Below are positions 33,401 through 42,030 of a stretch of DNA of 64,000 bases, piece after piece. A program made the translations under genes and the position numbers. Every line of letters starts with the position of its first letter. The stretch's first letter is position 1. The stretch is from Micromonospora sp. NBC_01813 (GTDB taxonomy: Bacteria; Actinomycetota; Actinomycetes; Mycobacteriales; Micromonosporaceae): positions 3,657,001 to 3,721,000 of the forward strand of contig NZ_CP109067.1 in the NCBI RefSeq assembly GCF_035917335.1, written 5' to 3'. The notes under the pieces were generated by a model. That model had not been told where the DNA came from, did not search any database, and saw only the letters and a list, made by a program, of their open reading frames with translations.

Positions 33401-36394
33401 TCAGCCCGTCGGCGACGGGTCGGCGCCCGGGTCGGCGGCCGGCGGTGGGGCTGCGGCACCGCCGATCCCGGCTGCCTGCTGGGCTGCCTGGAACGCCGTC
33501 ATCGCGGCGTCCAGCCGGGCCAGCGCCTCGCCGTACCGCTGGAAGTCCCCGGCGGCCTGCGCGGCGCGGGCCTCGTCGATCGCGGCGCTGACCTCGGCGG
33601 CGGCCGCCTGCAGCTCCGGCGTGATCAGACCCGGGTCGGTCGGCGGGGTCGGGGTCGGCGTGCCGCCCGGCTCCTCGCCCTCGCCTTCCTCACCTTCCTC
33701 GCCCTCCGCCGGCGGTGGCGGCGCGCCCTCCTCGGCCTGCTCGATCAGCTGCCGGATGCCGTCCTGCACGCTGTTGGCGAGCACCACGTACGAGCCACCG
33801 TCACCGTAGGAGAGCAGCACCCGCTGCAACAGCGGGTACGCGTTGGTCTGGTTGCTCTTCACGTACACCGGCTCGACGTAGAGCATGCCGTTGGCGAACG
33901 GCAACGACAGCAGGTTGCCGTACTGCACCTGAGCCTGGTTCGACGTCAACAGGTTCAGTTGCTGCCGGATCGCCGCGTTGTTGGTCATCCGCTGGTGCAC
34001 CTGCACCGGGCCGGAGACCGCCGTCTGATCCGGCAACTCCAGCACCTGCAGCTGCGGCTGCCCGTCGACGTACGACCCGGAGATCAGCCCGGCCAGGTTC
34101 TGCCGGCCGGCCGGCGTCACCGCCGAGGTCAACTGGAAGCGCGGCTCGTCCTGCTCCGGCCACTGGGTCATCAGGTAGTACGGCGGCTGCTTGACCTCAC
34201 TGTCCGGCGCGTCCGGGACGTTCGGCACCTCCCAGAAGTCCTGCCCGGAGAAGAACTCCGCCGGGTTGGTGACGTGGTATCGGGCCAGCAGGTTGCGCTG
34301 CACCTTGAACAGGTCAGCCGGGTAGCGGAAGTGTGCCTGCAGCGACTGCGGGGTCTCCGCCTTCGGGATCACCAGGTCACCGCCGAAGGCCGCGTTCCAC
34401 GCCTTGAGCACCGGGTCGTTCTCGTCGAACTCGTACAGCCGCACCGTGCCGTCGTACGCGTCGACGGTCGCCTTGACCGAGTTGCGGAGGTAGTTGACGT
34501 TCTCCCGGGCCAGCGCGAAGGTGCCCTGGCCGGTCAGCTCGTCGGCGGTCTCCGCCTGCAGGTTGACCCGCTCGGAGTACGGGTAGGTCGCCGACGTGGT
34601 GTAGCCGTCCACGATCCACTGGATCCGGCCGTCCACCACCGCCGGGTACGGGTCGCCGTCCAGGGTGAGGAAGGGCGCGACCTTCTCCACCCGGTCGCGC
34701 GGGTTACGGATGTACAGCAGCTTGGAGTTCTCGTTGACCGCCTCGGAGAGCAGGAAGTTGGTCTCCTGCTCCTTGATCGCGTACAGCAGCTTGCGGCTGA
34801 ACGAACCGACCTCGACGCCACCGGAACCGGAGTAGGTGTAGTACTGCTCGCCGCCGCTGCTCGTCGGCCGGTCGAACTCGACGTTGGTGTCGCCGGGCGA
34901 GCCGACGATCGCGTAGTCGGTGCCGTCCATCTGCTCGCCGAAGTAGATCCGTGGCTGCTCGACCGGGATCTCCTCGGTCGACGACGAACACTGCTCCTGC
35001 GCCTGGTCACCGAGGAAGCCGGAGACGAAGTACGGCTGGCCGCCGCAGACCACCTGGTTGGCCGGGGCGCCGACCATGCCGTACCCGTGGGTGAAGACGG
35101 TGTGCCGGTTGATCCAGTTGCTCTGCTGCTCGGTCAACTCGCCGTAGTTGATCTCCCGCATGCCGACGACGTAGTCCTGGGTCTGGTCGTCGATGGTGTA
35201 CCGGTCGATGTCGAGCTTGGTGCCGAAGTCGTAGAAGCCACGCACCTGCTGCAGCTGGGTGTAGGTCTCGGAGACCAGCTGCGGGTCCAGCAGCCGGATG
35301 TTCGGCACCACGGCGGTGTCGGTGGCCAGGCTCGCCGGCGGGGTCAGGTTCGTCGCCGGGTACGCCGACTGCTCGCTGATGTCCAGCCCGAACGCTTCCC
35401 GGGTGGCGGTGATGCCGCGCTCGATGAACTCCGACTCCTTGTCCCGCAGGCTCGGGTTGACCTCGAAGGTCTGCACCGCCCACGGGTAGATGCCGCCGAT
35501 CGCCACCGCGGAGACACCCAGCAACGCCAGCGAGATGCCCGGCCAGACCAGGTTGCGCATCACCGCGTTGGAGAACACGACGATCGCGATCGCCACCACG
35601 ATCGAGATGTAGGCGAGGATCTCCTTGGCCGGCAGCAGCGCGTTGATGTCGGCGTAGCCGGCACCGTAGATCCCCGCCTCGGCGTTGTACTCCAGCAGCA
35701 TTCCGCGCCGGTCCAGCACGTACGCCACGGCCTTGAACAGCACGAAGATCGCCACCAGCGACGTCAGGTGGGCGCGCGCGGCGGTGGTCATCCGGTCACC
35801 GATGCCCTGCAGCCGGACCCCGCCGAAGATGTAGTGCATGGCCAGGCCACCGATCACCGCCAGCACGACGGCGGTGAAGGCCAGCCCCAGCAGGTAGCGC
35901 AGGAACGGATACTCGAAGACGTAGAAGCCGACGTCGATGCCGAACTCGGGGTCGACGACGCCGAACTCCTGGGAGTTGCGGAACAGCATCCACTGGCTCC
36001 ACCGGCTCTGGGCCGACATCCCGGCGAAGATCCCGACCAGCAACGACGCCACCGCGATCCACGCGCCGATGCGCGGGGTCAGCAGCATCCGGTACCGCTC
36101 CAGGCTGACCTGTTCCGGCGAGTGCGGCCGCAGGGCCGGGCGCAGCCGGTACGCCAGCCACAGGTTGACGCCGATGACCAGGGCCATCGCCAGCCCGACC
36201 GCGGCGAACAGCGCCAGCCGGGTGAACAGCACGCCGGTGAAGACCTGCGTGTAGTCCACTTCCTCGAACCACAACCAGTCGGTCCAGGCGTTCACCCCCC
36301 AGCCGAGCAGGGTGAATAAAAGGAAGATCCCGATGAGTACGCCGACCGTGACACGGCCCCGACGGCTCATTCCGGGCATAGGACTGTTACGCAT
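33401..36394 (-). CDS. UPF0182 family membrane protein
   Basis: 997 aa from the ATG at 36394 (MRNSPMPGMSRRGRVTVGVL). Seven membrane segments occupy the first 310 residues or so, starting with VLIGIFLLFTLLGWGVNAWT; a large exported domain follows, and the C-terminus is acidic and low-complexity (Pro/Glu/Gly). Family motifs include DWLWFEEVDYTQVF. Its counterpart in M. tuberculosis is Rv3193c, and the genes that follow are in the same order. Molecular function is unknown. It is transcribed leftward with the PDZ protease gene about 130 bases upstream. Confidence 0.93.
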   Translation of the reverse strand: MRNSPMPGMSRRGRVTVGVLIGIFLLFTLLGWGVNAWTDWLWFEEVDYTQVFTGVLFTRLALFAAVGLAMALVIGVNLWLAYRLRPALRPHSPEQVSLERYRMLLTPRIGAWIAVASLLVGIFAGMSAQSRWSQWMLFRNSQEFGVVDPEFGIDVGFYVFEYPFLRYLLGLAFTAVVLAVIGGLAMHYIFGGVRLQGIGDRMTTAARAHLTSLVAIFVLFKAVAYVLDRRGMLLEYNAEAGIYGAGYADINALLPAKEILAYISIVVAIAIVVFSNAVMRNLVWPGISLALLGVSAVAIGGIYPWAVQTFEVNPSLRDKESEFIERGITATREAFGLDISEQSAYPATNLTPPASLATDTAVVPNIRLLDPQLVSETYTQLQQVRGFYDFGTKLDIDRYTIDDQTQDYVVGMREINYGELTEQQSNWINRHTVFTHGYGMVGAPANQVVCGGQPYFVSGFLGDQAQEQCSSSTEEIPVEQPRIYFGEQMDGTDYAIVGSPGDTNVEFDRPTSSGGEQYYTYSGSGGVEVGSFSRKLLYAIKEQETNFLLSEAVNENSKLLYIRNPRDRVEKVAPFLTLDGDPYPAVVDGRIQWIVDGYTTSATYPYSERVNLQAETADELTGQGTFALARENVNYLRNSVKATVDAYDGTVRLYEFDENDPVLKAWNAAFGGDLVIPKAETPQSLQAHFRYPADLFKVQRNLLARYHVTNPAEFFSGQDFWEVPNVPDAPDSEVKQPPYYLMTQWPEQDEPRFQLTSAVTPAGRQNLAGLISGSYVDGQPQLQVLELPDQTAVSGPVQVHQRMTNNAAIRQQLNLLTSNQAQVQYGNLLSLPFANGMLYVEPVYVKSNQTNAYPLLQRVLLSYGDGGSYVVLANSVQDGIRQLIEQAEEGAPPPPAEGEEGEEGEGEEPGGTPTPTPPTDPGLITPELQAAAAEVSAAIDEARAAQAAGDFQRYGEALARLDAAMTAFQAAQQAAGIGGAAAPPPAADPGADPSPTG

Positions 36395-36523
36395 GACCAC
36401 GACTGGCACTCCGCACGTTGGTGTGATCCCTTGGCGATCAGGCACCAAGACTACGGGGTGTGTCCACCTCAGGGCCGGTTGAGGTCGACTTGAGCGGTGT
36501 CAGCCGGGGCGGTGGTTCTGGGG

Positions 36524-37549
36524 TCAGCCGCCGTCACACAGGGTCGGCTCACGCCCGCCGCGCAGGTCCTCGAGCGCGGTGAGCGCCTCGTCGAGCGTCG
36601 CCACCCGCAGCAGCGGCAGATCCGGTACGGCGTTCGCCACCGCTTCGGCGCAGTTCGACTCGGGCACCAGGAACGCGACGGCGCCGGCGGACCTGGCCCC
36701 GACCAGCTTCTGCGGGATGCCGCCGATGGCACCGACGTTGCCTTCGTGGTCGATGGTCCCCGTACCGGCGATGATCTTGCCGCCGGTGAGGTCCGTCGTC
36801 TCGATCTTGTCGATGATGCCGAGGGCGAACATCAGGCCGGCGCTCGGCCCGCCGATCTCGTCCAGGTCGATGGTCAACTCGAACGGGTGCGGCTGGTCCT
36901 CGGTGATCTCGATGCCGATCCGCGGCGGCCCGCCGTCGGTGGCGCGGGTGGTGATCTCGGTGCTGCCCGGCTCGTCGTCGCGGGTGTAGCCGACGGTCAG
37001 CGTCGCCCCCACCGGCTCGGCCCGGACCAGCTCGGTCAGCTGGGTGGCCGAGCTGACCGGGGTGCCGTCGACGGAGGTGACCACGTCGTCGACCTGGAGC
37101 AGCCCCACCGACGGACCGTCCGGGGTGACCGCCCGGACCAGCACCTGGACCGGGTATCCGAGCTGACGCAACGCGGCCGTCTCGGCGCTGGTCTGCGACG
37201 CCGCGAAGTCCTCCGCGTTGCGTTCCTCGACCTCCTCGCGGGTCTCCCCCGGCGGGTAGATGGCGTCGTAGGGCACGACGGCCTCGGAGTCGCTGAGCCA
37301 GCCGGCGACCGCTTCGCGCAGCCCCACGTTCGGCCGTACGCCGACCGTGGTGAGCCGCAGCTGTCCGGCGGAGGTCGACGTGTCGATCCCGGAGATCTGG
37401 ATGACGTCCTCGCCGTTGTCCTGGCCCAGCGTGTCGACCGTCGGACCGGGGCCGAGCACCACGTACGGCACCGGGGCGGCGAACACGCCGTAGGCGAGCA
37501 GTGCGGTGAGCAGTGCGCCGAGGATGACCGTTACACCGCGACGTCTCAT
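36524..37549 (-). CDS. YlbL-like PDZ domain serine protease (Lon-type catalytic dyad)
   Basis: 341 aa. One N-terminal membrane helix (VTVILGALLTALLAYGVFAA) anchors it outside the cell. A PDZ domain is near residues 135-205 (PSVGLLQVDDVVTSVDGTPV), then an S16/Lon-type domain with the catalytic Ser in IGGPSAGLMFALG near 234 and Lys in LTGGKIIAGTGTI near 257. Equivalent to Rv3194c. It probably cleaves membrane or envelope proteins. Divergent from the DUF2342 gene. Confidence 0.92.
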   Translation of the reverse strand: MRRRGVTVILGALLTALLAYGVFAAPVPYVVLGPGPTVDTLGQDNGEDVIQISGIDTSTSAGQLRLTTVGVRPNVGLREAVAGWLSDSEAVVPYDAIYPPGETREEVEERNAEDFAASQTSAETAALRQLGYPVQVLVRAVTPDGPSVGLLQVDDVVTSVDGTPVSSATQLTELVRAEPVGATLTVGYTRDDEPGSTEITTRATDGGPPRIGIEITEDQPHPFELTIDLDEIGGPSAGLMFALGIIDKIETTDLTGGKIIAGTGTIDHEGNVGAIGGIPQKLVGARSAGAVAFLVPESNCAEAVANAVPDLPLLRVATLDEALTALEDLRGGREPTLCDGG

Positions 37550-37671
37550 GCGCCCGAGCGTACCGATCGCGCTCGCGCGCGGTGCCGGCGCAGGCGGTCC
37601 CCCGGCCCGCTTCGCGCTGAGCGGAACTCACCTGGCCTGTCCGGCCTGGCGACACGCGTACCGTGGAGGGC

Positions 37672-38952
37672 GTGCCTGATACTCCGTTCGGTTTCCAGCT
37701 TCCCGGCGGCCAGCCCCCGGACCCCAATGACCCGCAGCAGCTGCAGCAGTTCATGGCGCAGCTACAGCAACTGCTCGCCGCCGGCGGCGGCAGCGGTGGC
37801 GGCCCGGTGAACTGGGATCTGGCCCGCCAGGTGGCGGCCAGCCAGCTCGCCTCGGCGGGCGACCCCGCCGTCAACCCGCACGAGTGGCACGCGGTCACCG
37901 AGGCGCTGCGCGTCGCCGACCTGTGGCTGGAGGCCTCCTCGGCGCTGCCGTCGGGGATTCGGACATCGGTGGCCTGGAACCGCAACGAGTGGATCTACCG
38001 GACGCTGGACGTCTGGCGCAAACTCTGCGACCCGGTCGCCGGGCGGATGGTCGGCGCGATGGGTGACCTGGTGCCGCCGGAGGCGCGCGGCCAGCTCGGC
38101 CCGATGCACGCGATGATGACGACGTTGGGCGGGGCGCTGTTCGGCGGGCAGCTCGGCCAGGCGCTCGGCTCGCTGGCGACCGAGGTCCTGTCGGCCAGCG
38201 ACATCGGGCTGCCGCTGGGTCCGGCGGGCACGGCCGCGCTGCTGCCGGCCAACATCCGGGCGTACGGGGACGGCCTGGAACTGCCCGAGGACGAGGTCCG
38301 CCTCTACGTGGCGCTGCGCGAGGCGGCACATCAACGCCTGTTCGAGCATGTGCCGTGGCTGCGCGGGCACGTGCTCGCGGCGGTGGAGACGTACGCCTCG
38401 GGGATCACCGTCAACCGGGAGGCGATCGAGGAGGCGCTGGGTCGGGTCGATCCGACCAACCCGGAGTCGATGCAGGAGATCGCCATGGAGGGGATCTTCA
38501 CGCCGGAGGACACCCCGGCGCAGCAGGCGTCGCTGGCCCGGATCGAGACCGTGCTGGCGCTGATCGAGGGTTGGGTGTGCCACGTCGTCGACAGTTCGTC
38601 GGCGGACCGGTTGCCGAACGTCGCGAAGCTGGCCGAGGCGTTCCGGCGGCGCCGGGCCGCCGGCGGGCCGGCGGAGCAGACCTTCGCCGCCCTGGTGGGC
38701 CTGGAGTTGCGGCCCCGGCGGCTACGGGAGGCCACCGCGTTGTGGGCGGCGCTGGCCACCCATCGGGGCATCGACGGACGCGACGCGGTGTGGAGCCACC
38801 CCGATCTGCTGCCCTCGGACACCGACTTCGCCGACCCGGAGGCGTTCGCCCAGGCCAAGCTCGACTTCGACCTGGGCGACATGGACTTCGGTTCGCCGCC
38901 GGCCGAGGCACCGGAGCCACCGAAGCGGCCCGATCCGGATTCGTCCGAGTAG
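37672..38952 (+). CDS. Zinc-dependent metalloprotease-like protein (DUF2342)
   Basis: 426 aa from the GTG at 37672 (MPDTPFGFQLPGGQPPDPND). The N-terminus is Gln/Pro/Gly-rich; the conserved core contains VNWDLARQVAASQL, MHAMMTTLGGALFGGQLGQALGSLA, the metal-site-like REAAHQRLFEHVPWLRGH and LALIEGWVCHVVD. The family, also labelled as coenzyme F420-associated hydrolase, corresponds to Rv3195 and is strongly conserved in actinobacteria. Protease activity is predicted from the fold, not shown. Confidence 0.88.
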   Translation: MPDTPFGFQLPGGQPPDPNDPQQLQQFMAQLQQLLAAGGGSGGGPVNWDLARQVAASQLASAGDPAVNPHEWHAVTEALRVADLWLEASSALPSGIRTSVAWNRNEWIYRTLDVWRKLCDPVAGRMVGAMGDLVPPEARGQLGPMHAMMTTLGGALFGGQLGQALGSLATEVLSASDIGLPLGPAGTAALLPANIRAYGDGLELPEDEVRLYVALREAAHQRLFEHVPWLRGHVLAAVETYASGITVNREAIEEALGRVDPTNPESMQEIAMEGIFTPEDTPAQQASLARIETVLALIEGWVCHVVDSSSADRLPNVAKLAEAFRRRRAAGGPAEQTFAALVGLELRPRRLREATALWAALATHRGIDGRDAVWSHPDLLPSDTDFADPEAFAQAKLDFDLGDMDFGSPPAEAPEPPKRPDPDSSE

Positions 38953-39546
38953 TCAGCTGGCGGTGAGCAGGGCGCGGGTGGTCTCCCAGCCCTCGACGGC
39001 CGGGTCGAGCGTGCGCAGGTCGGCCTGGCCGCGGATCCGCCGCCAGGCGGGCGTGGTCGCGACCATGCTCCGGCGTGGGGCGGCGGCCCGCAGGATGTCC
39101 GGGTCCGCCGTCAGGTCCAGCCGCGGCAGCCATGGCGGCGCCGGCAGTCCGGCGGCGACGCCGAGCAGTCCCCCGCCGCCACCGGCGGGGGCCACCGCCA
39201 CCGGCCGGGTGGTCAGCGGGCGCAGCAGCTTGCCGACCAACAGGCCGGGCAGGTCGGGTGCGTCGGCGGCCAGGACGGCGGCCTGGTCGAACCCGTCGGC
39301 GGCAGCGGCGGACAGCACCGCGTTGATCGAGAGCTCGGCCAGTTGGTAGATCGGCATGTCCGGCCAGGCGATCGACCGGGCCAGCGGCAGGTCGGCCTCG
39401 ACGCCGGCGATCGCGGGTTCCAGCTGGCTCATGGTGGCCAGCAGGTCGACCATGTCCTCGGCCAACGCGGCCCGCCAGGTCGCCACGTCGACGCCGGGCG
39501 GGGACCAGTCGACCGGGTTGAGGAGGATCACCACGGCTCGGCGCAC
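38953..39546 (-). CDS. DUF2064-like nucleotidyltransferase/glycosyltransferase-fold protein
   Basis: 197 aa, convergent with the DUF2342 gene and nearly touching it. The opening strand (RRAVVILLNPVDWSPPG), the segment VLAADAPDLPGLLVGKLLRP and AVAPAGGGGGLLGVA resemble the GT-A-like core of DUF2064 proteins, where S/A-DxPDLP binds a nucleotide-sugar metal. The match is partial, without a clear DxD beyond AADAPDLP. The role is unknown. Confidence 0.6.
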   Translation of the reverse strand: MRRAVVILLNPVDWSPPGVDVATWRAALAEDMVDLLATMSQLEPAIAGVEADLPLARSIAWPDMPIYQLAELSINAVLSAAAADGFDQAAVLAADAPDLPGLLVGKLLRPLTTRPVAVAPAGGGGGLLGVAAGLPAPPWLPRLDLTADPDILRAAAPRRSMVATTPAWRRIRGQADLRTLDPAVEGWETTRALLTAS

Positions 39547-39580
39547 CCGGCCACTGTAGCCCTGTCGGTGGGCAGGGCTG

Positions 39581-40111
39581 TCAGTCGGCGAGGACGAACC
39601 CGCTGGCCGCCGCGACGCCTTCCAGGTAGCCGCGGGCCCGTTCGGCCTTGGGGTAGCGGCCGACCAGCTCCCAGAAGCGGGCGTTGTGACTTGGCACGAC
39701 CAGATGCGCCAACTCGTGCAGTACGACGTAGTCGATCACCCAGTCGGGCATCTCCTGGATCCGGTGGGAGATGCGGATGGTCCGGTCCGCCGGGGTGCAC
39801 GACCCCCAGCGGCTGTTCTGGTTGGTCACCCATCGGACGCTGGCCGGGGCCACCACCCGGGCGTGCTCCGGCAGGTACCGGTCGATCAGCCGGCCGGCGC
39901 GGGCGACGAGCTCGCTGTCGGAGCGACGGAGCCGCTCCTCGCGGGCGGCGAGCCTGGCCAGCATCCGGTCGACCCACTCGCTCTCCTCGGCCCGGGAGAA
40001 CTGGTCCGGGATGAGGATGACGACGCGCTCGCCCTCCCGGTAGGCGGACACCGTCCGGCGGCGACGCTGACTGCGCCGCACCTCGACGACCGGCTTGCGC
40101 ACCCCCGCCAT
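39581..40111 (-). CDS. YgjP-like M48-type metallopeptidase
   Basis: 176 aa from the ATG at 40111 (MAGVRKPVVEVRRSQRRRRT), which fits the family better than the open frame to 40180. The zinc site is VVLHELAHLVVPSHNARFW (HExxH with a distal His), preceded by VRWVTNQNSRWGSCTPAD. In the family this is a cytosolic SprT/WLM-related peptidase; the physiological substrate is unknown. It lies upstream of the DUF2064-like gene with a 34-base gap, likely co-transcribed. Confidence 0.9.
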   Translation of the reverse strand: MAGVRKPVVEVRRSQRRRRTVSAYREGERVVILIPDQFSRAEESEWVDRMLARLAAREERLRRSDSELVARAGRLIDRYLPEHARVVAPASVRWVTNQNSRWGSCTPADRTIRISHRIQEMPDWVIDYVVLHELAHLVVPSHNARFWELVGRYPKAERARGYLEGVAAASGFVLAD

Positions 40112-40593
40112 CAGCGGCCCGCGCAGCCCCGGGTTTCGCTCACGATGGCACGCTAATCCGTACTGACTAGGGGAACGCAAGAGGCAACACGGAGTAGCGC
40201 GGCAAAATCACCCATTTTAGGGCCTATTGTCGCGAAAAAAGTTGCCCACTCGACCGCCGTACGTCGCGCCCGAGCCGCTGGGATCACCGTAGGCGATCAC
40301 GAAGAAGTTTTCACCTCTGACCCCCGACGGAAGGTGACCTGCGGACCTTCTACCGGCGTGTCACTGCGAATCTGACTTATCCGATGTATTCCGGCATGCA
40401 CACTCTCGACGTCGACTTACTCACAGTGTCGGCGAATTGTTGACATGGAACCGCCCAGTCCTGGGTAGGGTCCGCGGACCGGCGGTCAACAGTGGCCGCG
40501 GAGAAAATCCCAGCGCGCGGCACCTCGGTAGGTGGCCGCGAGCGGGTGCACGCCGGGTCTGCAACCACCCGGCGACGAGACGAGGAGGGCACC
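40112..40593. other. 482-base intergenic region
   Basis: Lies between the divergent YgjP-like and DUF5679 genes. I see no ORF with a ribosome site. It is AT-richer around 40200-40250 and contains the promoter-like TTGACA listed separately. Confidence 0.5.
40440..40471 (+). promoter_or_regulatory. Possible housekeeping promoter of the DUF5679 gene
   Basis: TTGACA at 40440-40445 and TAGGGT at 40466-40471 match principal-sigma -35 and -10 boxes, but the spacer is 20 bases, longer than usual. It would give a leader of about 115 bases. Confidence 0.4.
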
Positions 40594-40761
40594 GTGGCCG
40601 ACCAGGCCCAGACCTACAACGGTTACTGCGTGAAGTGCAAGGAAAAGCGCGACTTCGAGGGCACCGTCGCGGTGTCGAAGACCGGGATGAACATGGCCAA
40701 GGGCAAGTGCCCGGTCTGTGGCACGACAGTGAACCGGATCTTGGGCAAGGCCAAGGTCTGA
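40594..40761 (+). CDS. DUF5679 zinc-ribbon protein
   Basis: 55 aa from the GTG at 40594, with GAGGAGG upstream. Two Cys pairs (YCVKCKEKRDF and KCPVCGTTVNRILGKAKV) form a one-domain zinc ribbon. This short family is near-universal in actinobacteria; it may bind nucleic acid or ribosomes, but no function is known to me. A strong terminator follows 10 bases after the stop, so it is monocistronic. Confidence 0.9.
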   Translation: MADQAQTYNGYCVKCKEKRDFEGTVAVSKTGMNMAKGKCPVCGTTVNRILGKAKV

Positions 40762-40770
40762 ACCAGCGCT

Positions 40771-40804
40771 GCGGGAAGGGGCGGCTCCGGCCGCCCCTTC
40801 CCGC
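40771..40804 (+). terminator. GC-rich hairpin terminator
   Basis: GCGGGAAGGGGCGG and CCGCCCCTTCCCGC arms (14 bp, perfect) around a 6-base loop, directly after the DUF5679 gene. No T-run. Confidence 0.85.
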
Positions 40805-40861
40805 GCGTCCACACCCCAACACTGTCGGTCATGTCTCCAGGCCGACAAAGTTACCGACGGG

Positions 40862-40924
40862 TTGTGGATAACTACCCGAAACCTGTGGACAACCGAGGCC
40901 ATGCGGGCCACAGGTTGTGGATAA
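40862..40924 (-). promoter_or_regulatory. Cluster of three DnaA-box-like sequences
   Basis: Read on the minus strand: TTATCCACAA (40862-40871), TTGTCCACAG (40883-40892) and TTATCCACAA (40915-40924). All have one orientation and are spaced 21 and 32 bases, about two and three helix turns. The group lies 40 bases before the ThiF-like gene. Matches to the DnaA consensus are exact or near exact; binding is inferred. Confidence 0.6.
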
Positions 40925-40964
40925 CGATCCGCCCAGCGTTCCGTTACGGCGACAGCCTGTAGCG

Positions 40965-42020
40965 ATGACCACGAATTCGCTGCTGCGGCCCACCCTGCTT
41001 CCTGGCCTCGTCCGCCTCTGGCGGGACCCGCACACCCTGCAGCTCGGCACCGATCCGGCGCACGCCGTCCTGCTGGAACTGGCCGACCCGGCGCTGGCCG
41101 ACCTGCTCGACGCCCTCGACGGGACCCGACCGACCCGGGCGGTGCTGGACACCGCCGACCGGCTGGGCCTGCCCCGCGTACTGGCCCAGCAACTGCTCGA
41201 CACCCTGACCGGCCACGGACTGATCGTCGGCGCGCACACCCTGCTCCCGGCCGGGCTGCCCGCCGGCTCCCGCCCCCGGCTCACCGCCGAGGCGACCGCC
41301 ATCGCGTTGCGCGGTCGCGGTGGCGACGGCACCCCGGCACAGATCCTGCGCCGCCGCGCGTACGCCCGGATCGCGCTGACCGGGCGCGGCCGGCTGGCCC
41401 GGCCGCTCGCCGTCGCCCTCGCCGAAGCCGGAATCGGACATGTCGCGCTCGACCTGGACGATCCAGGAGCCGGCCACGACGAGGTGGCCCGCGCGGTCAC
41501 CCAGGCCGCGCCGGGGACCGAAACCGGTCCGGTACGCCGCAGCCGGGTCACCCTCGTGGTGCTGCTCGGCACCGACCGCCCGGCGAACCTGGTCGCCGCG
41601 AGCTACGCCCGCCACCGGCAGGCCCACCTGCTGGTCGACATCCGCGACCACACGCCGGTCGTCGGCCCACTCGTACCGGTCGCCGGCACGCCCTGCCTCA
41701 ACTGCCTCGACCTGCACAGACGTGACCGGGATCCGGGGTGGCCGCAGTTGGCCGCCCAGTTGTGCGCCCTCGGCCCGGCCTCGACCTGTGACACCGCGAC
41801 CCTGCTGGCCGCCGCCAGCATCGGCGCGGCGGAGATCCTGGCGTTCGTCGACGGCGGGCGCCCGGAGACGATCGGCGCGGCGGTCGAGGTGCACGCCCCC
41901 GCACGGCTGCGCCGCCGAGCCTGGTCGGCCCACCACGGGTGCCACTGTCAGCGCCGTCGGCCGCACCGCCGTGGCATGAGCCACCCTCAGGGAGGGGTCA
42001 CCGTACGCGATCGTCGGTAA
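40965..42020 (+). CDS. ThiF/cyclodehydratase-like protein (Rv3196-type)
   Basis: 351 aa from the ATG at 40965. The N-terminal 90 residues resemble the winged-helix/RRE-like part of TOMM cyclodehydratase partners. The middle is a degenerate ThiF-type Rossmann domain (ARIALTGRGRLARPLAVALA, GIGHVALDLDDPG). A zinc site is likely from GTPCLNCLDLHRRDRDPGWP plus the C-terminal HHGCHCQ. Equivalent in position to Rv3196, whose function is unknown. It is followed by the ABC1 kinase gene with a 10-base gap. Confidence 0.8.
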   Translation: MTTNSLLRPTLLPGLVRLWRDPHTLQLGTDPAHAVLLELADPALADLLDALDGTRPTRAVLDTADRLGLPRVLAQQLLDTLTGHGLIVGAHTLLPAGLPAGSRPRLTAEATAIALRGRGGDGTPAQILRRRAYARIALTGRGRLARPLAVALAEAGIGHVALDLDDPGAGHDEVARAVTQAAPGTETGPVRRSRVTLVVLLGTDRPANLVAASYARHRQAHLLVDIRDHTPVVGPLVPVAGTPCLNCLDLHRRDRDPGWPQLAAQLCALGPASTCDTATLLAAASIGAAEILAFVDGGRPETIGAAVEVHAPARLRRRAWSAHHGCHCQRRRPHRRGMSHPQGGVTVRDRR

Positions 42021-42030
42021 CAATGGCCGA

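Noticed and set aside
33200-36319. 1,039-codon rightward ORF
   Set aside because: Antisense of the UPF0182 gene and running through the tRNA; Arg/Val/Asp-rich with no domain.
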